Below, piece by piece: positions 17,664-26,070 of a stretch of 64,000 nucleotides of DNA. Both the position numbers and the translations under genes were made by a program. Each line of letters begins with the position of its first letter. Positions within the stretch are counted from its first letter, which is position 1. The notes below the pieces were generated by a model. That model searched no databases, was not told the origin of the DNA, and worked only from the letters and a program-made list of their open reading frames with translations. Source of the stretch: Roseibium sp. MMSF_3412 (GTDB lineage: Bacteria; Pseudomonadota; Alphaproteobacteria; Rhizobiales; Stappiaceae); assembly GCF_030733265.1 (NCBI RefSeq), contig NZ_JASHJI010000018.1:62001-126000 (forward strand), written 5' to 3'.

Positions 17664-19064
17664 ATGAATTTGAGGCCAGATCCGAGTTTTTATCCGACTG
17701 CGCAGATGGCGATGGAGGCCCCGGTTGAAAAACTGGCCTTTACGCTGATGCTTAGTCCGGATTTCAGCAAGCCTGACGGCCTGGCCGTCGTCAATGTCGA
17801 TCCCGAAAGTTCCGATTATGGCAAGATCGTTCACACGGTCATGATGCCGAACACCGGCGACGAGTTTCATCATTTCGGCTGGAATGCGTGTTCGTCGGCC
17901 TTGTCCCCGCTGACCGGTCACGCGTTTCTGGAGCGCCGGTATCTCATCATTCCGGGCATCCGGTCTTCGAGGATCTACGTCATCGACGTGAAGGAGCCTC
18001 TTAGCGCGAAGATTCACAAGATCATCGAACCGGAAGAAGTCTTTGCAAAGACTGGATATTCCCGCCCGCACACAATCCATTGCGGGCCGGAGGGGATCTA
18101 CGTCTCGACGCTGGGCGGCGGCGGCGAGGACGGCACTGATGGCCCTCCCGGCATTTTCATCATGGATTGCGAAACCTTCGAGATCCTGGGCCGGTACGAA
18201 ATGGACCGGGGCATACAGGACAAGCATTATGACTTCTGGTGGAACCTGCCGCGCGACTACATGGTCTCGTCTGAATGGGGCCTGCCGCCTCAATTCGAGA
18301 ACGGGCTTGTCCCGGAGGATCTCCTGTCCAACAAATACGGGCACAGGATCCACTTCTGGGACCTGAGGGCCCGCAAGAATGTCCAGACGATAGACCTTGG
18401 CGAAAATCACCAGATGGCGCTCGAAATCCGCCCCGCACATGATCCCGCCAAGCAGTACGGTTTCTGTGGTGTTGTCGTGGATACGACCAACCTGCAAGGC
18501 TCCATCTTCACCTGGTGGCGCAATGACGACGGGACTTTTGAAGCGAAAAAGACGGTCACGATCGACCCGCAGCCCGCCGACCCGGATGACCTGCCGGATA
18601 TGCTCAAGGGTTTTTCTGCGGTACCGCCGCTTGTCACCGACATTGATCTCAGCCTCGACGACAAGTTCCTATACGTCGCCTGCTGGGGCACCGGCGAAAT
18701 GCATCAATACGATGTCTCCGATCCGATGAATCCCAAACTTGCCGGCAAGGTCGAGATCGGCGGTATCGTCAAAAAGACGAAACATCCGAACGGCAATGAG
18801 TTCGGCTACGGCCCGCAGATGGTCGAGATCAGCCGGGACGGCAAGAGGGTCTACTGGACCAACTCGCTCTATTCCACCTGGGACGACCAGTTCTATCCGG
18901 GTGAGCGGGGGGCCGCGATGGTCATGGCTAATGCCGGTCCCAACGGCGGCCTGACGCTGGATGAAAACTTCTGGGTCGAGTTCCCGGACGGGTACCGTTC
19001 ACACCAGATCAGGCTGGAAGGCGGGGACTGTTCGACCGACAGCTTCTGCTATCCTTCGGTGTAG
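17664..19064 (+). CDS. Selenium-binding protein 56 family, methanethiol oxidase-like
   Basis: A 466-residue SBP56-family beta-propeller. Recognisable segments are HTIHCGPEGIYVSTLGGGGE, GPPGIFIMDCETFEILGRYE, DFWWNLPRDYMVSSEWG, GHRIHFWDLRARKN and WGTGEMHQYDVSDP. Bacterial members include copper-dependent methanethiol oxidase, which makes formaldehyde, H2S and H2O2 from methanethiol. Characterised MtoX is exported, but no signal peptide is visible here, and no SCO1/SenC or MauG-like maturation gene is adjacent. The true start is ATG at 17664, with GGGAGG seven bases ahead, rather than an upstream TTG. The enzyme function is therefore probable only at family level. Confidence 0.85.
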   Translation: MNLRPDPSFYPTAQMAMEAPVEKLAFTLMLSPDFSKPDGLAVVNVDPESSDYGKIVHTVMMPNTGDEFHHFGWNACSSALSPLTGHAFLERRYLIIPGIRSSRIYVIDVKEPLSAKIHKIIEPEEVFAKTGYSRPHTIHCGPEGIYVSTLGGGGEDGTDGPPGIFIMDCETFEILGRYEMDRGIQDKHYDFWWNLPRDYMVSSEWGLPPQFENGLVPEDLLSNKYGHRIHFWDLRARKNVQTIDLGENHQMALEIRPAHDPAKQYGFCGVVVDTTNLQGSIFTWWRNDDGTFEAKKTVTIDPQPADPDDLPDMLKGFSAVPPLVTDIDLSLDDKFLYVACWGTGEMHQYDVSDPMNPKLAGKVEIGGIVKKTKHPNGNEFGYGPQMVEISRDGKRVYWTNSLYSTWDDQFYPGERGAAMVMANAGPNGGLTLDENFWVEFPDGYRSHQIRLEGGDCSTDSFCYPSV

Positions 19065-19076
19065 ACTTTGGATGGA

Positions 19077-19724
19077 ATGAGCATGACGGCCCTTTGGCTG
19101 GCCGTCATCGGCTCCGGCCTCTATCACGGTCTCAATCCGGGCATGGGCTGGCCATTGGCTGTCTCGGCAGCGCTGATGGAACGGCGCACGCAGGCTCTGC
19201 CGCGTGCGCTGCTGTCTCTGGCAGCGGGCCATCTGCTGGCCATGCTGGCAATCCTGCTGCCGTTTTCCGCCATGATCACGCTGGTCAGCCTGGAGAACGA
19301 GATCCGGATCGTTGCCGCCTGCCTCGTGATTGGCCTGGGGCTATATCTGCTGATCACCAACAGGCATCCCCGGTTTCTGGCGCGCATCTCGCCGGCAAAA
19401 CTCGGCGTATGGTCTTTTCTGGTGGCGATCGCCCATGGTGCGGGTCTGATGCTGGTTCCGATTTATCTCGGCATCTGCGCGGTTCAGAACAGCCAGGGAC
19501 ATGAAGCTGCCGGCACCTTGATGGGGGGCGATGTGCGCATGGCGCTACTTGTCTCGGTGGTGCACACGCTGGCAATGGCGACAGCGGGCGGGCTGATTGC
19601 CTTCGGTGTCTATTCCTGGCTTGGGCTGAAATTTCTGCAGAAAGCCTGGTTCAACCTCGATAGGGTCTGGGCCGTCAGTCTTATCCTCGTCGGCGTCTTC
19701 GCGCTCGCGATCCCGCATGCCTGA
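19077..19724 (+). CDS. Integral membrane protein following the SBP56 gene
   Basis: A 215-residue protein with about six hydrophobic helices. The first contains SGLYHGLNPGMGWPLAVSAA, and a later one holds VAIAHGAGLMLVPIYLG. The two His-Gly motifs inside helices are reminiscent of metal permeases of the NicO/HupE type, but homology is not certain. It begins 12 bases after the SBP56 stop, so the two are almost surely cotranscribed. ATG at 19083 has slightly better Shine-Dalgarno spacing and is an equally good start. A role in supplying metal to the SBP56 protein is inference. Confidence 0.7.
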   Translation: MSMTALWLAVIGSGLYHGLNPGMGWPLAVSAALMERRTQALPRALLSLAAGHLLAMLAILLPFSAMITLVSLENEIRIVAACLVIGLGLYLLITNRHPRFLARISPAKLGVWSFLVAIAHGAGLMLVPIYLGICAVQNSQGHEAAGTLMGGDVRMALLVSVVHTLAMATAGGLIAFGVYSWLGLKFLQKAWFNLDRVWAVSLILVGVFALAIPHA

Positions 19725-19738
19725 TCAAAACGGATGCT

Positions 19739-20998
19739 CTAGTTGAGAAGATCGTCCTCGAACGGAAACAGGGACAGCAGTTCGATCCCGGTCTCCGTGA
19801 CAAGAACCTGCTGTTCCAGCTTTACGCCTTCCTTGCCGCCATGCGCACCGATGAAGCTTTCCACGCAGAGTGTCATTCCCGGTTCGACCACGCCGTCGTA
19901 ACCCGCATCCGGAAAGTCGCCATGATGGTAGAGGTAAGGATATTCGCCGGTCATGCCGACGCCGTGCGCGGACAGGTAATATCGGTTCTTGTAGTATTTT
20001 TCCGGAATGTCCCAGGCCCTGTCCGCGTAGTCCCGGAAAGTCATGCCGGGGTGGAGAATGTTCATGTTGTGGTGCACCTGCTCGAAGGCGACCTTGTAAA
20101 GGTCCTTCTGTGCCGCGCTGGGTTTGTCCGGGCCGGTGTGAAACGTGCGCGAAAAATCGGCGTAGTATCCGTGGCAGCCGACAACGTCCGTATCGAGCGC
20201 GATCAGATCGTTGGCGTTGATGACACTGGGCGAAGCCTCCTGAAACCACGGGTTCGTTCGCGCTCCGGCGTTCAAGAGCCGCGTTTCGACATAGTCCCCG
20301 TTCTGCGCGATGATGGCCTGATGCAGCACGGACCAGAGTTCCACTTCCGTCAGCCCCGGCCGGATGGCGTCCCTTAGACGTGCAACACCTGTTTCCGTCG
20401 CGCGCAGCGAGGCGATCACGCACTTCATTTCCTCCGGCGACTTGATCGCACGCGCCATTTCGACGGGTTGCTGCGCGTCGACCACGGTGAGACCAGCCTC
20501 GTTGAGCGCGAATTTCGAGCCTGCATTGAGCCGTTCAACGCCGACAGTTGCCTTCCGCTCACCGCTCAGTTCCCGGATCAGGGCTGCCATTTCCAGGCCC
20601 CATGTCCGTTCGCGTTCTGCGATGCTCGGGCCGGCAGCAACGAAGCTTGCGGTTTTTGCCGGCCGTACTTCATCAACGGTTTCATAACCTTCGGCGAGAT
20701 GTTCGCATCCCGTGAACTCAAACAGGATCGACCGGTCCTGGGTCATCACCAGGTAGCGCGACGGGGTGTTGCGCATGGAAAAGACCTGCATGTTCCGGGC
20801 ACCTGTCGCGTAGCGGATATTGACCGGATCAGACAGGATCACGGCATCGACGCCATATACAAGCATCTGGGCGCGTACGCGTGCCTGACGGTAGGCGCGA
20901 ACCGCGGCGTGATCGATGCCGTCATCTGATGGGCTGCGATCCAGCTGCGCCAGGCCATGAAGGTCGCTGCGTTCCGCATGCCAGTCCAGTTCGGCCAT
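19739..20998 (-). CDS. M24 metallopeptidase-family protein, DddP-like but lacking catalytic Asp
   Basis: A 419-residue pita-bread-fold protein. The middle and C-terminal parts resemble the DMSP lyase DddP: the segments VETRLLNAGARTNPWFQE, LIALDTDVVGCHGYYADFSR, SAHGVGM and LCVESFIG fit that family. The metal ligands appear as D269, D271, D281, H345, E380 and E395. DddP needs a catalytic aspartate six residues after the ligand histidine; here it is glycine (G351), so DMSP cleavage by the DddP mechanism is unlikely. It could be a proline peptidase or act on another substrate. The start at 20998 has GGGAG eight bases ahead; a longer TTG frame is less likely. A LysR gene diverges from it. Confidence 0.8.
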   Translation of the reverse strand: MAELDWHAERSDLHGLAQLDRSPSDDGIDHAAVRAYRQARVRAQMLVYGVDAVILSDPVNIRYATGARNMQVFSMRNTPSRYLVMTQDRSILFEFTGCEHLAEGYETVDEVRPAKTASFVAAGPSIAERERTWGLEMAALIRELSGERKATVGVERLNAGSKFALNEAGLTVVDAQQPVEMARAIKSPEEMKCVIASLRATETGVARLRDAIRPGLTEVELWSVLHQAIIAQNGDYVETRLLNAGARTNPWFQEASPSVINANDLIALDTDVVGCHGYYADFSRTFHTGPDKPSAAQKDLYKVAFEQVHHNMNILHPGMTFRDYADRAWDIPEKYYKNRYYLSAHGVGMTGEYPYLYHHGDFPDAGYDGVVEPGMTLCVESFIGAHGGKEGVKLEQQVLVTETGIELLSLFPFEDDLLN

Positions 20999-21092
20999 GC
21001 CGTGTCTCCCTTTTCCTACAAAAAGGAATATCACTGGAGGAGCCAATCAAAAAAACTATGGAAATTTTCGGCAGTATGGATAACTTTCCGGA

Positions 21093-21980
21093 ATGCAAAA
21101 CTATCGAAAGTCACTGCCGCCCCTGGACACGATTGTCTTTTTTGAGGCGGCCATGCGGCATCTCAATTTCACCGAGGCTGCCGATGAGCTTTATGTAACG
21201 CAGGCGGCCGTCAGCAAACGGATAAAACAGTTGGAGCAGTGGCTTGGCGCGGACCTGTTCGTACGAAGCGGCAGAAAGCTCGTTCCGACGGAGGCTGGCA
21301 CCTATCTTGCCGAGAAGACCGGCATGACCCTGGACTATCTCGACTATGCTTTCCGGACAATCAAGGTGCCTGCACAGCCGGTGGTTCAGATCGCCTCGGT
21401 CACGGCGCTGGCAACGTTCTGGCTGCAGTCAAGGCTGCGCGATTTCGCTTTGTCTGATGAAGCCTGTCCGTTCAATTTAAAGACGGCGGATGAGTTGGGC
21501 GACTTGCTCGGACCCGAGAACGACCTCGTCATCCTGCACGGGGAGAACCGGCTGCCGGGCTGGGGCCTGGAATTGCTGTTCGATGAGGAGATTGTTCCGG
21601 TGGGAACGCCAGAAGTTGTTGTACGCGCGCAATCTGCAGACGCGCGGGACCGGCCACCGCTGCTGAACTTCGCGCGCATGGCTCCGAACTGGACGGATTG
21701 GTCTGTCTGGATACAAAGAACGGGCTGGACGGAATTCGGCAGGAATGAACGCATCAGCTGCGCCAGTTACAATCAGACTATCGGCCGGGCGCTGAGGGGA
21801 GAGGGGCTGGCGCTGGGGGCCTTGCCGCTCCTGACGGACGAAATTGCTTCTGGCGCGCTGGTGCCAATGCCCGATCGAAAGCTGACAACGGGGAAAGGGT
21901 ATTTCATTGCCTGGCCTCAGACACGTCCACTCTCAGAGGAAGCCGAAAGGATGAAAACGGCCCTGTCCCGCAGTACCTGA
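21093..21980 (+). CDS. LysR family transcriptional regulator (GcvA-like)
   Basis: A 295-residue LTTR. The N-terminal winged helix reads HLNFTEAADELYVTQAAVSK followed by RIKQLEQWLGADLFVRSGRK. The C-terminal co-inducer domain follows. GcvA-like LTTRs open with L-x-x-L-x-x-F-E-A-A, as here (PPLDTIVFFEAAMRH). It diverges from the DddP-like gene, so it most likely controls that gene from the 94-base spacer. Confidence 0.9.
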   Translation: MQNYRKSLPPLDTIVFFEAAMRHLNFTEAADELYVTQAAVSKRIKQLEQWLGADLFVRSGRKLVPTEAGTYLAEKTGMTLDYLDYAFRTIKVPAQPVVQIASVTALATFWLQSRLRDFALSDEACPFNLKTADELGDLLGPENDLVILHGENRLPGWGLELLFDEEIVPVGTPEVVVRAQSADARDRPPLLNFARMAPNWTDWSVWIQRTGWTEFGRNERISCASYNQTIGRALRGEGLALGALPLLTDEIASGALVPMPDRKLTTGKGYFIAWPQTRPLSEEAERMKTALSRST

Positions 21981-21990
21981 GAGCCCATGA

Positions 21991-22019
21991 GCGGCAATGT
22001 TCCCGGCAGGGTTTGCCGC
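21991..22019. terminator. Stem-loop between convergent genes
   Basis: GCGGCAA (21991-21997) pairs with TTGCCGC (22013-22019) in the 47-base gap between the LysR gene and the binding-protein gene. It has a 15-base loop and no T run, so it is a weak candidate. Confidence 0.3.
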
Positions 22020-22027
22020 GCACATGT

Positions 22028-22813
22028 TCAGGAATCGGAAGAACGGATGCCGTAGCCTTTCAGTATGGTGCTGTGTGTGCCGTCCTGCACCATGGAATCG
22101 AAAGCCTCCTGCAAGGCGTCAATCACTGCGCCCGAGGTCTGGTGATGAAGCGCGAGATAGAGTTCGCCGCGATTGAGGTCATAAACGGTTTCATACTCGC
22201 TAAGGTCGGCCCCCATTTGCTGAAGGCCCCAGCGTGTCACCTCGGTTTCGTAGGAAATGGCATCGACACGGCCGGCAATGAGCTTGCGGAAATTCTGTTC
22301 GTTCGACAGGACGGGCTCGATACGGTCATCGGGAACGCCTTGTGCGCGTAGCAGCAACTGACCGACATCGTCCTTCACGACACCGATGCGGATCTTTGCA
22401 AGATCGTGCACTGTTTCGATCTTCAGGTTGCGGTCTTTGCGTGCCGTCAGGCCGACAACCGTCGACACGAAAGGGCCAACCCAGCGGAACAGGCCCTCGC
22501 GGTCCTGGGTGCGCGTGGTTGAAAAGAGCGCATGTCCAGGTCTTTGCAGAGTGAGATTGTAGCCCCTTGCCCAGGGAAGCAGCGCGATGTCTTGCCGGGT
22601 GTGTCCCGACATGGTCCGCTTGAAAATTTCCTCCATGATCTCGACGCTGATGCCACGCAGGGCTGTGCCGTCGTGATAGTTGAAGGGCGGATATTCCTCC
22701 GTCATAACCTTGAGCGACACAAGCTCGCTCTCTGCCCTCGAGGACGAGGCTGCGGGCATGATTGTGAAGGCGGTAAGGCCGGCGACAACGGATCTTCTCG
22801 TCAATTTTCGCAT
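22028..22813 (-). CDS. Orphan periplasmic amino acid-type binding protein
   Basis: A 261-residue protein of the SBP_bac_3 (amino acid/GlnH-like) family. The N-terminus carries a twin-arginine-like signal (KLTRRSVVAGLTAF) and the mature part contains LKVMTEEYPPFNYHDGTALR, the family's opening strand. Later DLAKIRIGVVKDDVGQLLLR and AGRVDAISYETEVTRWGLQ fit the same fold. No permease or ATPase is nearby. It starts 33 bases after the GGDEF/EAL gene, so it may be a ligand sensor for that protein rather than a transporter part. Confidence 0.82.
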   Translation of the reverse strand: MRKLTRRSVVAGLTAFTIMPAASSSRAESELVSLKVMTEEYPPFNYHDGTALRGISVEIMEEIFKRTMSGHTRQDIALLPWARGYNLTLQRPGHALFSTTRTQDREGLFRWVGPFVSTVVGLTARKDRNLKIETVHDLAKIRIGVVKDDVGQLLLRAQGVPDDRIEPVLSNEQNFRKLIAGRVDAISYETEVTRWGLQQMGADLSEYETVYDLNRGELYLALHHQTSGAVIDALQEAFDSMVQDGTHSTILKGYGIRSSDS

Positions 22814-22846
22814 TGCTTGATCCTCGATTGCTCGGGTCCGTCAATC

Positions 22847-25270
22847 CTAACCGACATTTCGGAGTGTTTCGTTTGGCAGCCGCGCTGTTTCGGTTCGGCC
22901 GGTATGACTTTCGGAAAGGTAGGTATCGAGTGGTTCCGCCTTGCCGAACAGGAAGCCCTGGCCGGTCTTTACGCCCAGATCGACGAGGCGCGTGTACTGG
23001 GCTTCGGTCTCAATACCCTCGGCGATAACGTTCAGCTTGAGCTTTTGCGACAAACCGACAACCGCTTCGATCAGTGCGGCCGTCTTGTGGGTGCGCTCGA
23101 TGCCGGACCGTTCGTCCAGTCCCTTGATGAATGACCTGTCGATCTTGACGGTGTCGACCGGGAAGCGGTGCATGTAGCTGAGAGACGAGAACCCGGTTCC
23201 GAAATCGTCCAGCGCAAAGGTGCAGCCGAGTTTGCGGATGTCTTCGATGAGACCATCCAGCCCCATGCTGTTTTGCATCAGGGTTGTTTCGGTGATCTCC
23301 AGAACCAGCCGGCCCGGGTCGACGCGGTGGGCGGTCAGTTTTTCTCTGAGGTTGCTTGGCAGGTCCGGCAGAAATTGCGCTGCGGAAAAGTTCAGAGCAA
23401 CATAGGCGGATTGGCAGTCCCGGCTTTGCTGCAGGCGCTCAAGCGCGTCGAGACCCATTTCAAGAACCAGGTCGCCGATCTCCAGAATGCCGCCTGTCTG
23501 TTCTGCGGCACGGATGTATTCAAGGGGAGGGAGCACGCCCCTTTCGGGATGGACGAGGCGCAAGAGCCCTTCAAAGCCGATTGTCGTTCTGGTTTCCAGA
23601 TTGACGATCGGCTGGAAATGCAGCTGGAACCAGTCGTTCGCCAATGCCTCGGAAATGACTTCCTTGACTTCGAGCTGTTGGCTCGCCTCCTTGCCGAATT
23701 GCTCGTTAAAGACGCAGAACCCGTTGCGGCCGCTGTTCTTCTGCCGGTACATCGCTACGTCCGATGCCTTGAGCAGTTCTTCCGCGCTCTTGGCATTGTC
23801 GGGATAAAACGAGATCCCCACGCTCGCTGAAATCTGCAATGTCCGGCCGCCAAGATCAATCGGGCGGTTCAAGGTGCGATTGATCTTGGTGGCAAGCTCG
23901 ACGGCGCGTTTCTTGCTTGATTTGCACGACAGCATGATCGCGAACTCGTCGCCGCCGAAGCGGCCGAAACAGTCGTCTTCACCCAGCAACTGGGCGATTT
24001 CACGTGTGACGGACTGCAGCACCCGGTCGCCGGCGAAATGCCCCAGATTGTCGTTGACCCACTTGAAGCGATCCAGATCGAAGAAAAGGACGGCGATATC
24101 GTCAGATCCGTCCGAGCTTTCGATCGCCGCATTCAGCCGATCCGCAAAACCCTCGCGGTTCACCAGCCCGGTCAGATAGTCCGTCCGGGCCTGGCGCAGG
24201 ATTTCCGCTTCTGCAGCCTTCAGCTTGCTGATGTCGGTCATGACGGAGAGCGAACTTCCGCCGTGCGCACTGTCGTCGAAGTCCTTGGTTTCCGTTATCA
24301 GCACATCGAGACAGGTGCCATCGGCCTTTTGGAACACGGACGTGAGTTCCAGGGTCTCGTTCTTGCCGTCGGACAGCATGCTCCGGTTCTTGAGGTATTC
24401 GTCCTTGAAGTCATCGTGGATGAATTCCCGGAACTTGCGGCCAATGACATCCTTGCGGCTGTATCCCGTGGCGTGCAGCCAGTAGTCAGATACGTTGCGG
24501 ATGTTGTCGTCGCTGTCGATCGAATACAGCATGACCGGCGTGTTGTTGTAGAGAAACGTCAGACGTCTGTTGGCACGGATCAACTGCGCCTCGTCCTGGT
24601 CCAGTCTGTCCTGCATTTCGTTGAAGGCAGAGGTGACACGCCCCAGTTCATCGGACGACTCCCAGTCGACTTTACGGCGGGTTCCCGATCGCTGTGTCGC
24701 TTCAATCGCCGCGTTCAGGCGAAGCAGCGGTCGGGTGATCATGAAGCGGTTGGCAATCAGAGCCGCAACCAGCACCGAGATTGTCGACACCACGAACAGG
24801 ATCGCAGATTTGACGACTTCGCGAACCGCTGCGTTGCTGATGTGACTGGACATGAAGCGGATGCGCAGGGTGCCTACATTGTGTTCAACCCCGTCCACCA
24901 CGTGCGTGATTTCCTTGGAAAACAGCGCATTCTCCCTGTTGAGCGCGTTTGTCTCGCTGTTTTCCTTTGAGATCAGAGCGAGGCTCTTGTCATTGTCGTC
25001 AAGGATCTCGATGCTGAAAATGTCGCGATCATTGGCGATCGCGGTCGCCCATTTTCTCAGGTTGTCGTAGTCGAAATCCCAGAGCGCCTTGCTCAGTGCC
25101 TTGCTGTTGGCATCAAGCAACACGCGTTTTTTTGCAATCATTTCGCGCTCGACCGAGTTTTTTGTCATGACAAAAAACGTAATCAGCAGCGGTCCATTCA
25201 CGGCAATCAACGCCGCGAACATGATCGCAAGAAACTTCCTCTGCGTAGAATTCCTGATAAGTCTAAGCAT
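22847..25270 (-). CDS. Membrane GGDEF/EAL protein with PAS domain
   Basis: An 807-residue signalling protein. Two membrane helices (about residues 12-34 and 152-174) flank a periplasmic sensor; then come a HAMP-like linker (175-225), a PAS domain (235-350), a diguanylate cyclase domain with intact GGDEF motif at 439-443, and an EAL domain (about 535-785). In the EAL domain the signature reads EGL (567-569) instead of EAL, but LEITETTL and LDDFGTGFSSLSYM are intact. It probably makes or breaks down c-di-GMP. It starts 33 bases upstream of the binding-protein gene and is probably cotranscribed with it. Confidence 0.9.
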   Translation of the reverse strand: MLRLIRNSTQRKFLAIMFAALIAVNGPLLITFFVMTKNSVEREMIAKKRVLLDANSKALSKALWDFDYDNLRKWATAIANDRDIFSIEILDDNDKSLALISKENSETNALNRENALFSKEITHVVDGVEHNVGTLRIRFMSSHISNAAVREVVKSAILFVVSTISVLVAALIANRFMITRPLLRLNAAIEATQRSGTRRKVDWESSDELGRVTSAFNEMQDRLDQDEAQLIRANRRLTFLYNNTPVMLYSIDSDDNIRNVSDYWLHATGYSRKDVIGRKFREFIHDDFKDEYLKNRSMLSDGKNETLELTSVFQKADGTCLDVLITETKDFDDSAHGGSSLSVMTDISKLKAAEAEILRQARTDYLTGLVNREGFADRLNAAIESSDGSDDIAVLFFDLDRFKWVNDNLGHFAGDRVLQSVTREIAQLLGEDDCFGRFGGDEFAIMLSCKSSKKRAVELATKINRTLNRPIDLGGRTLQISASVGISFYPDNAKSAEELLKASDVAMYRQKNSGRNGFCVFNEQFGKEASQQLEVKEVISEALANDWFQLHFQPIVNLETRTTIGFEGLLRLVHPERGVLPPLEYIRAAEQTGGILEIGDLVLEMGLDALERLQQSRDCQSAYVALNFSAAQFLPDLPSNLREKLTAHRVDPGRLVLEITETTLMQNSMGLDGLIEDIRKLGCTFALDDFGTGFSSLSYMHRFPVDTVKIDRSFIKGLDERSGIERTHKTAALIEAVVGLSQKLKLNVIAEGIETEAQYTRLVDLGVKTGQGFLFGKAEPLDTYLSESHTGRTETARLPNETLRNVG

Positions 25271-25537
25271 GGAGCAATGTTACGCCGGTTGCGGTAAACA
25301 AACCTCTTCCTTTCTGGTTGAGGAAGGCAGTTTTGTTTAATTTTTTGTAGCTTCTGCTAATCGAATTCTCTGTTCGACGCGCTCAATATATATCGATTCG
25401 GTCTTGGGAGCCGAAAAAGCTGGCAGTGGACCGTCAACCGATATTTGCGTGCTTGGAACAGCTTCGCGGTGGTCGTTGCGAGACTTCTCAACCGGAAAGA
25501 TCAGCACCGCAACCCGCTGCCAACCGCACAGGCAAGG
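25271..25537. other. Intergenic region upstream of the GGDEF/EAL gene
   Basis: About 270 bases between the usp terminator and the GGDEF/EAL gene. It is AT-rich near 25330-25400 and should hold the promoter for the two leftward genes. I see nothing else in it. Confidence 0.4.
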
Positions 25538-25571
25538 AAAAAAGGGCGGAACCACATCAGCGGTTCCACCC
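25538..25571 (-). terminator. Rho-independent terminator of the TAXI-TRAP operon
   Basis: On the minus strand a ten-base stem (25544-25553 with 25562-25571, one mismatch) is followed by six T residues. It lies about 65 bases past the universal stress protein gene. Confidence 0.82.
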
Positions 25572-25635
25572 TTTTGAAATCCAACCTGTTTTTCAATTGT
25601 GACGCGGCCGTCTTTGGAGCGAACGGCTCTTCAGT

Positions 25636-26070
25636 CTATTCGCGCACAATGTAAACCGAGCATTGGGAATGGCGCGCAACACGGGCCGCATTGGGACCAA
25701 GAAGGAATTCCTTCAGATCTGGCTTGTGCGCTCCGATGACGATCAGATCGGAGCCTGCCTGCTTGGCCGCTTCCAGTATCTCCTCGTAAATGGAGCCCGC
25801 CGCAACGATGTGCCGAATGGACTTGTTCCGCTCGTCACCGAGCACACGGCTGACCATGTCATTCAGAGCCGATTTCGTTTTCGTAACCAGCTCGCCCTGA
25901 AAGTTGTCGTCGAAATACGAGTTGACCAGCGTCACGCCGTAGTTCGGCACGACGGTGATGACATCCAGCTGCGCCCCGTCGAGACGCGCGAGCTTGTCGC
26001 CCGTCTCCAGCACCTGGACATCGTCTTCGTGTGAAATATCGACTGCACACAGCACAGACTTGATGCTCAT
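25636..26070 (-). CDS. Universal stress protein (UspA family)
   Basis: A 144-residue Usp-fold protein starting MSIKSVLCAVDISHEDDVQV. GSDLIVIGAHKPDLKEFLLG followed by NAARVARHSQCSVYIV near the C-terminus gives the G-x(9)-G-[ST]-like ATP-binding segment, here with G-x-N in place of the usual serine. Its ATG overlaps the transporter stop (ATGA), so it is translated with it. The Halomonas ectoine TRAP system has a similar arrangement with a Usp protein (TeaD) that modulates transport. A like role here is inference. Confidence 0.88.
   Translation of the reverse strand: MSIKSVLCAVDISHEDDVQVLETGDKLARLDGAQLDVITVVPNYGVTLVNSYFDDNFQGELVTKTKSALNDMVSRVLGDERNKSIRHIVAAGSIYEEILEAAKQAGSDLIVIGAHKPDLKEFLLGPNAARVARHSQCSVYIVRE

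Noticed and set aside
24038..24970. 310-residue plus-strand frame inside the GGDEF/EAL gene
   Set aside because: Antisense shadow of a gene with intact GGDEF and PAS domains.
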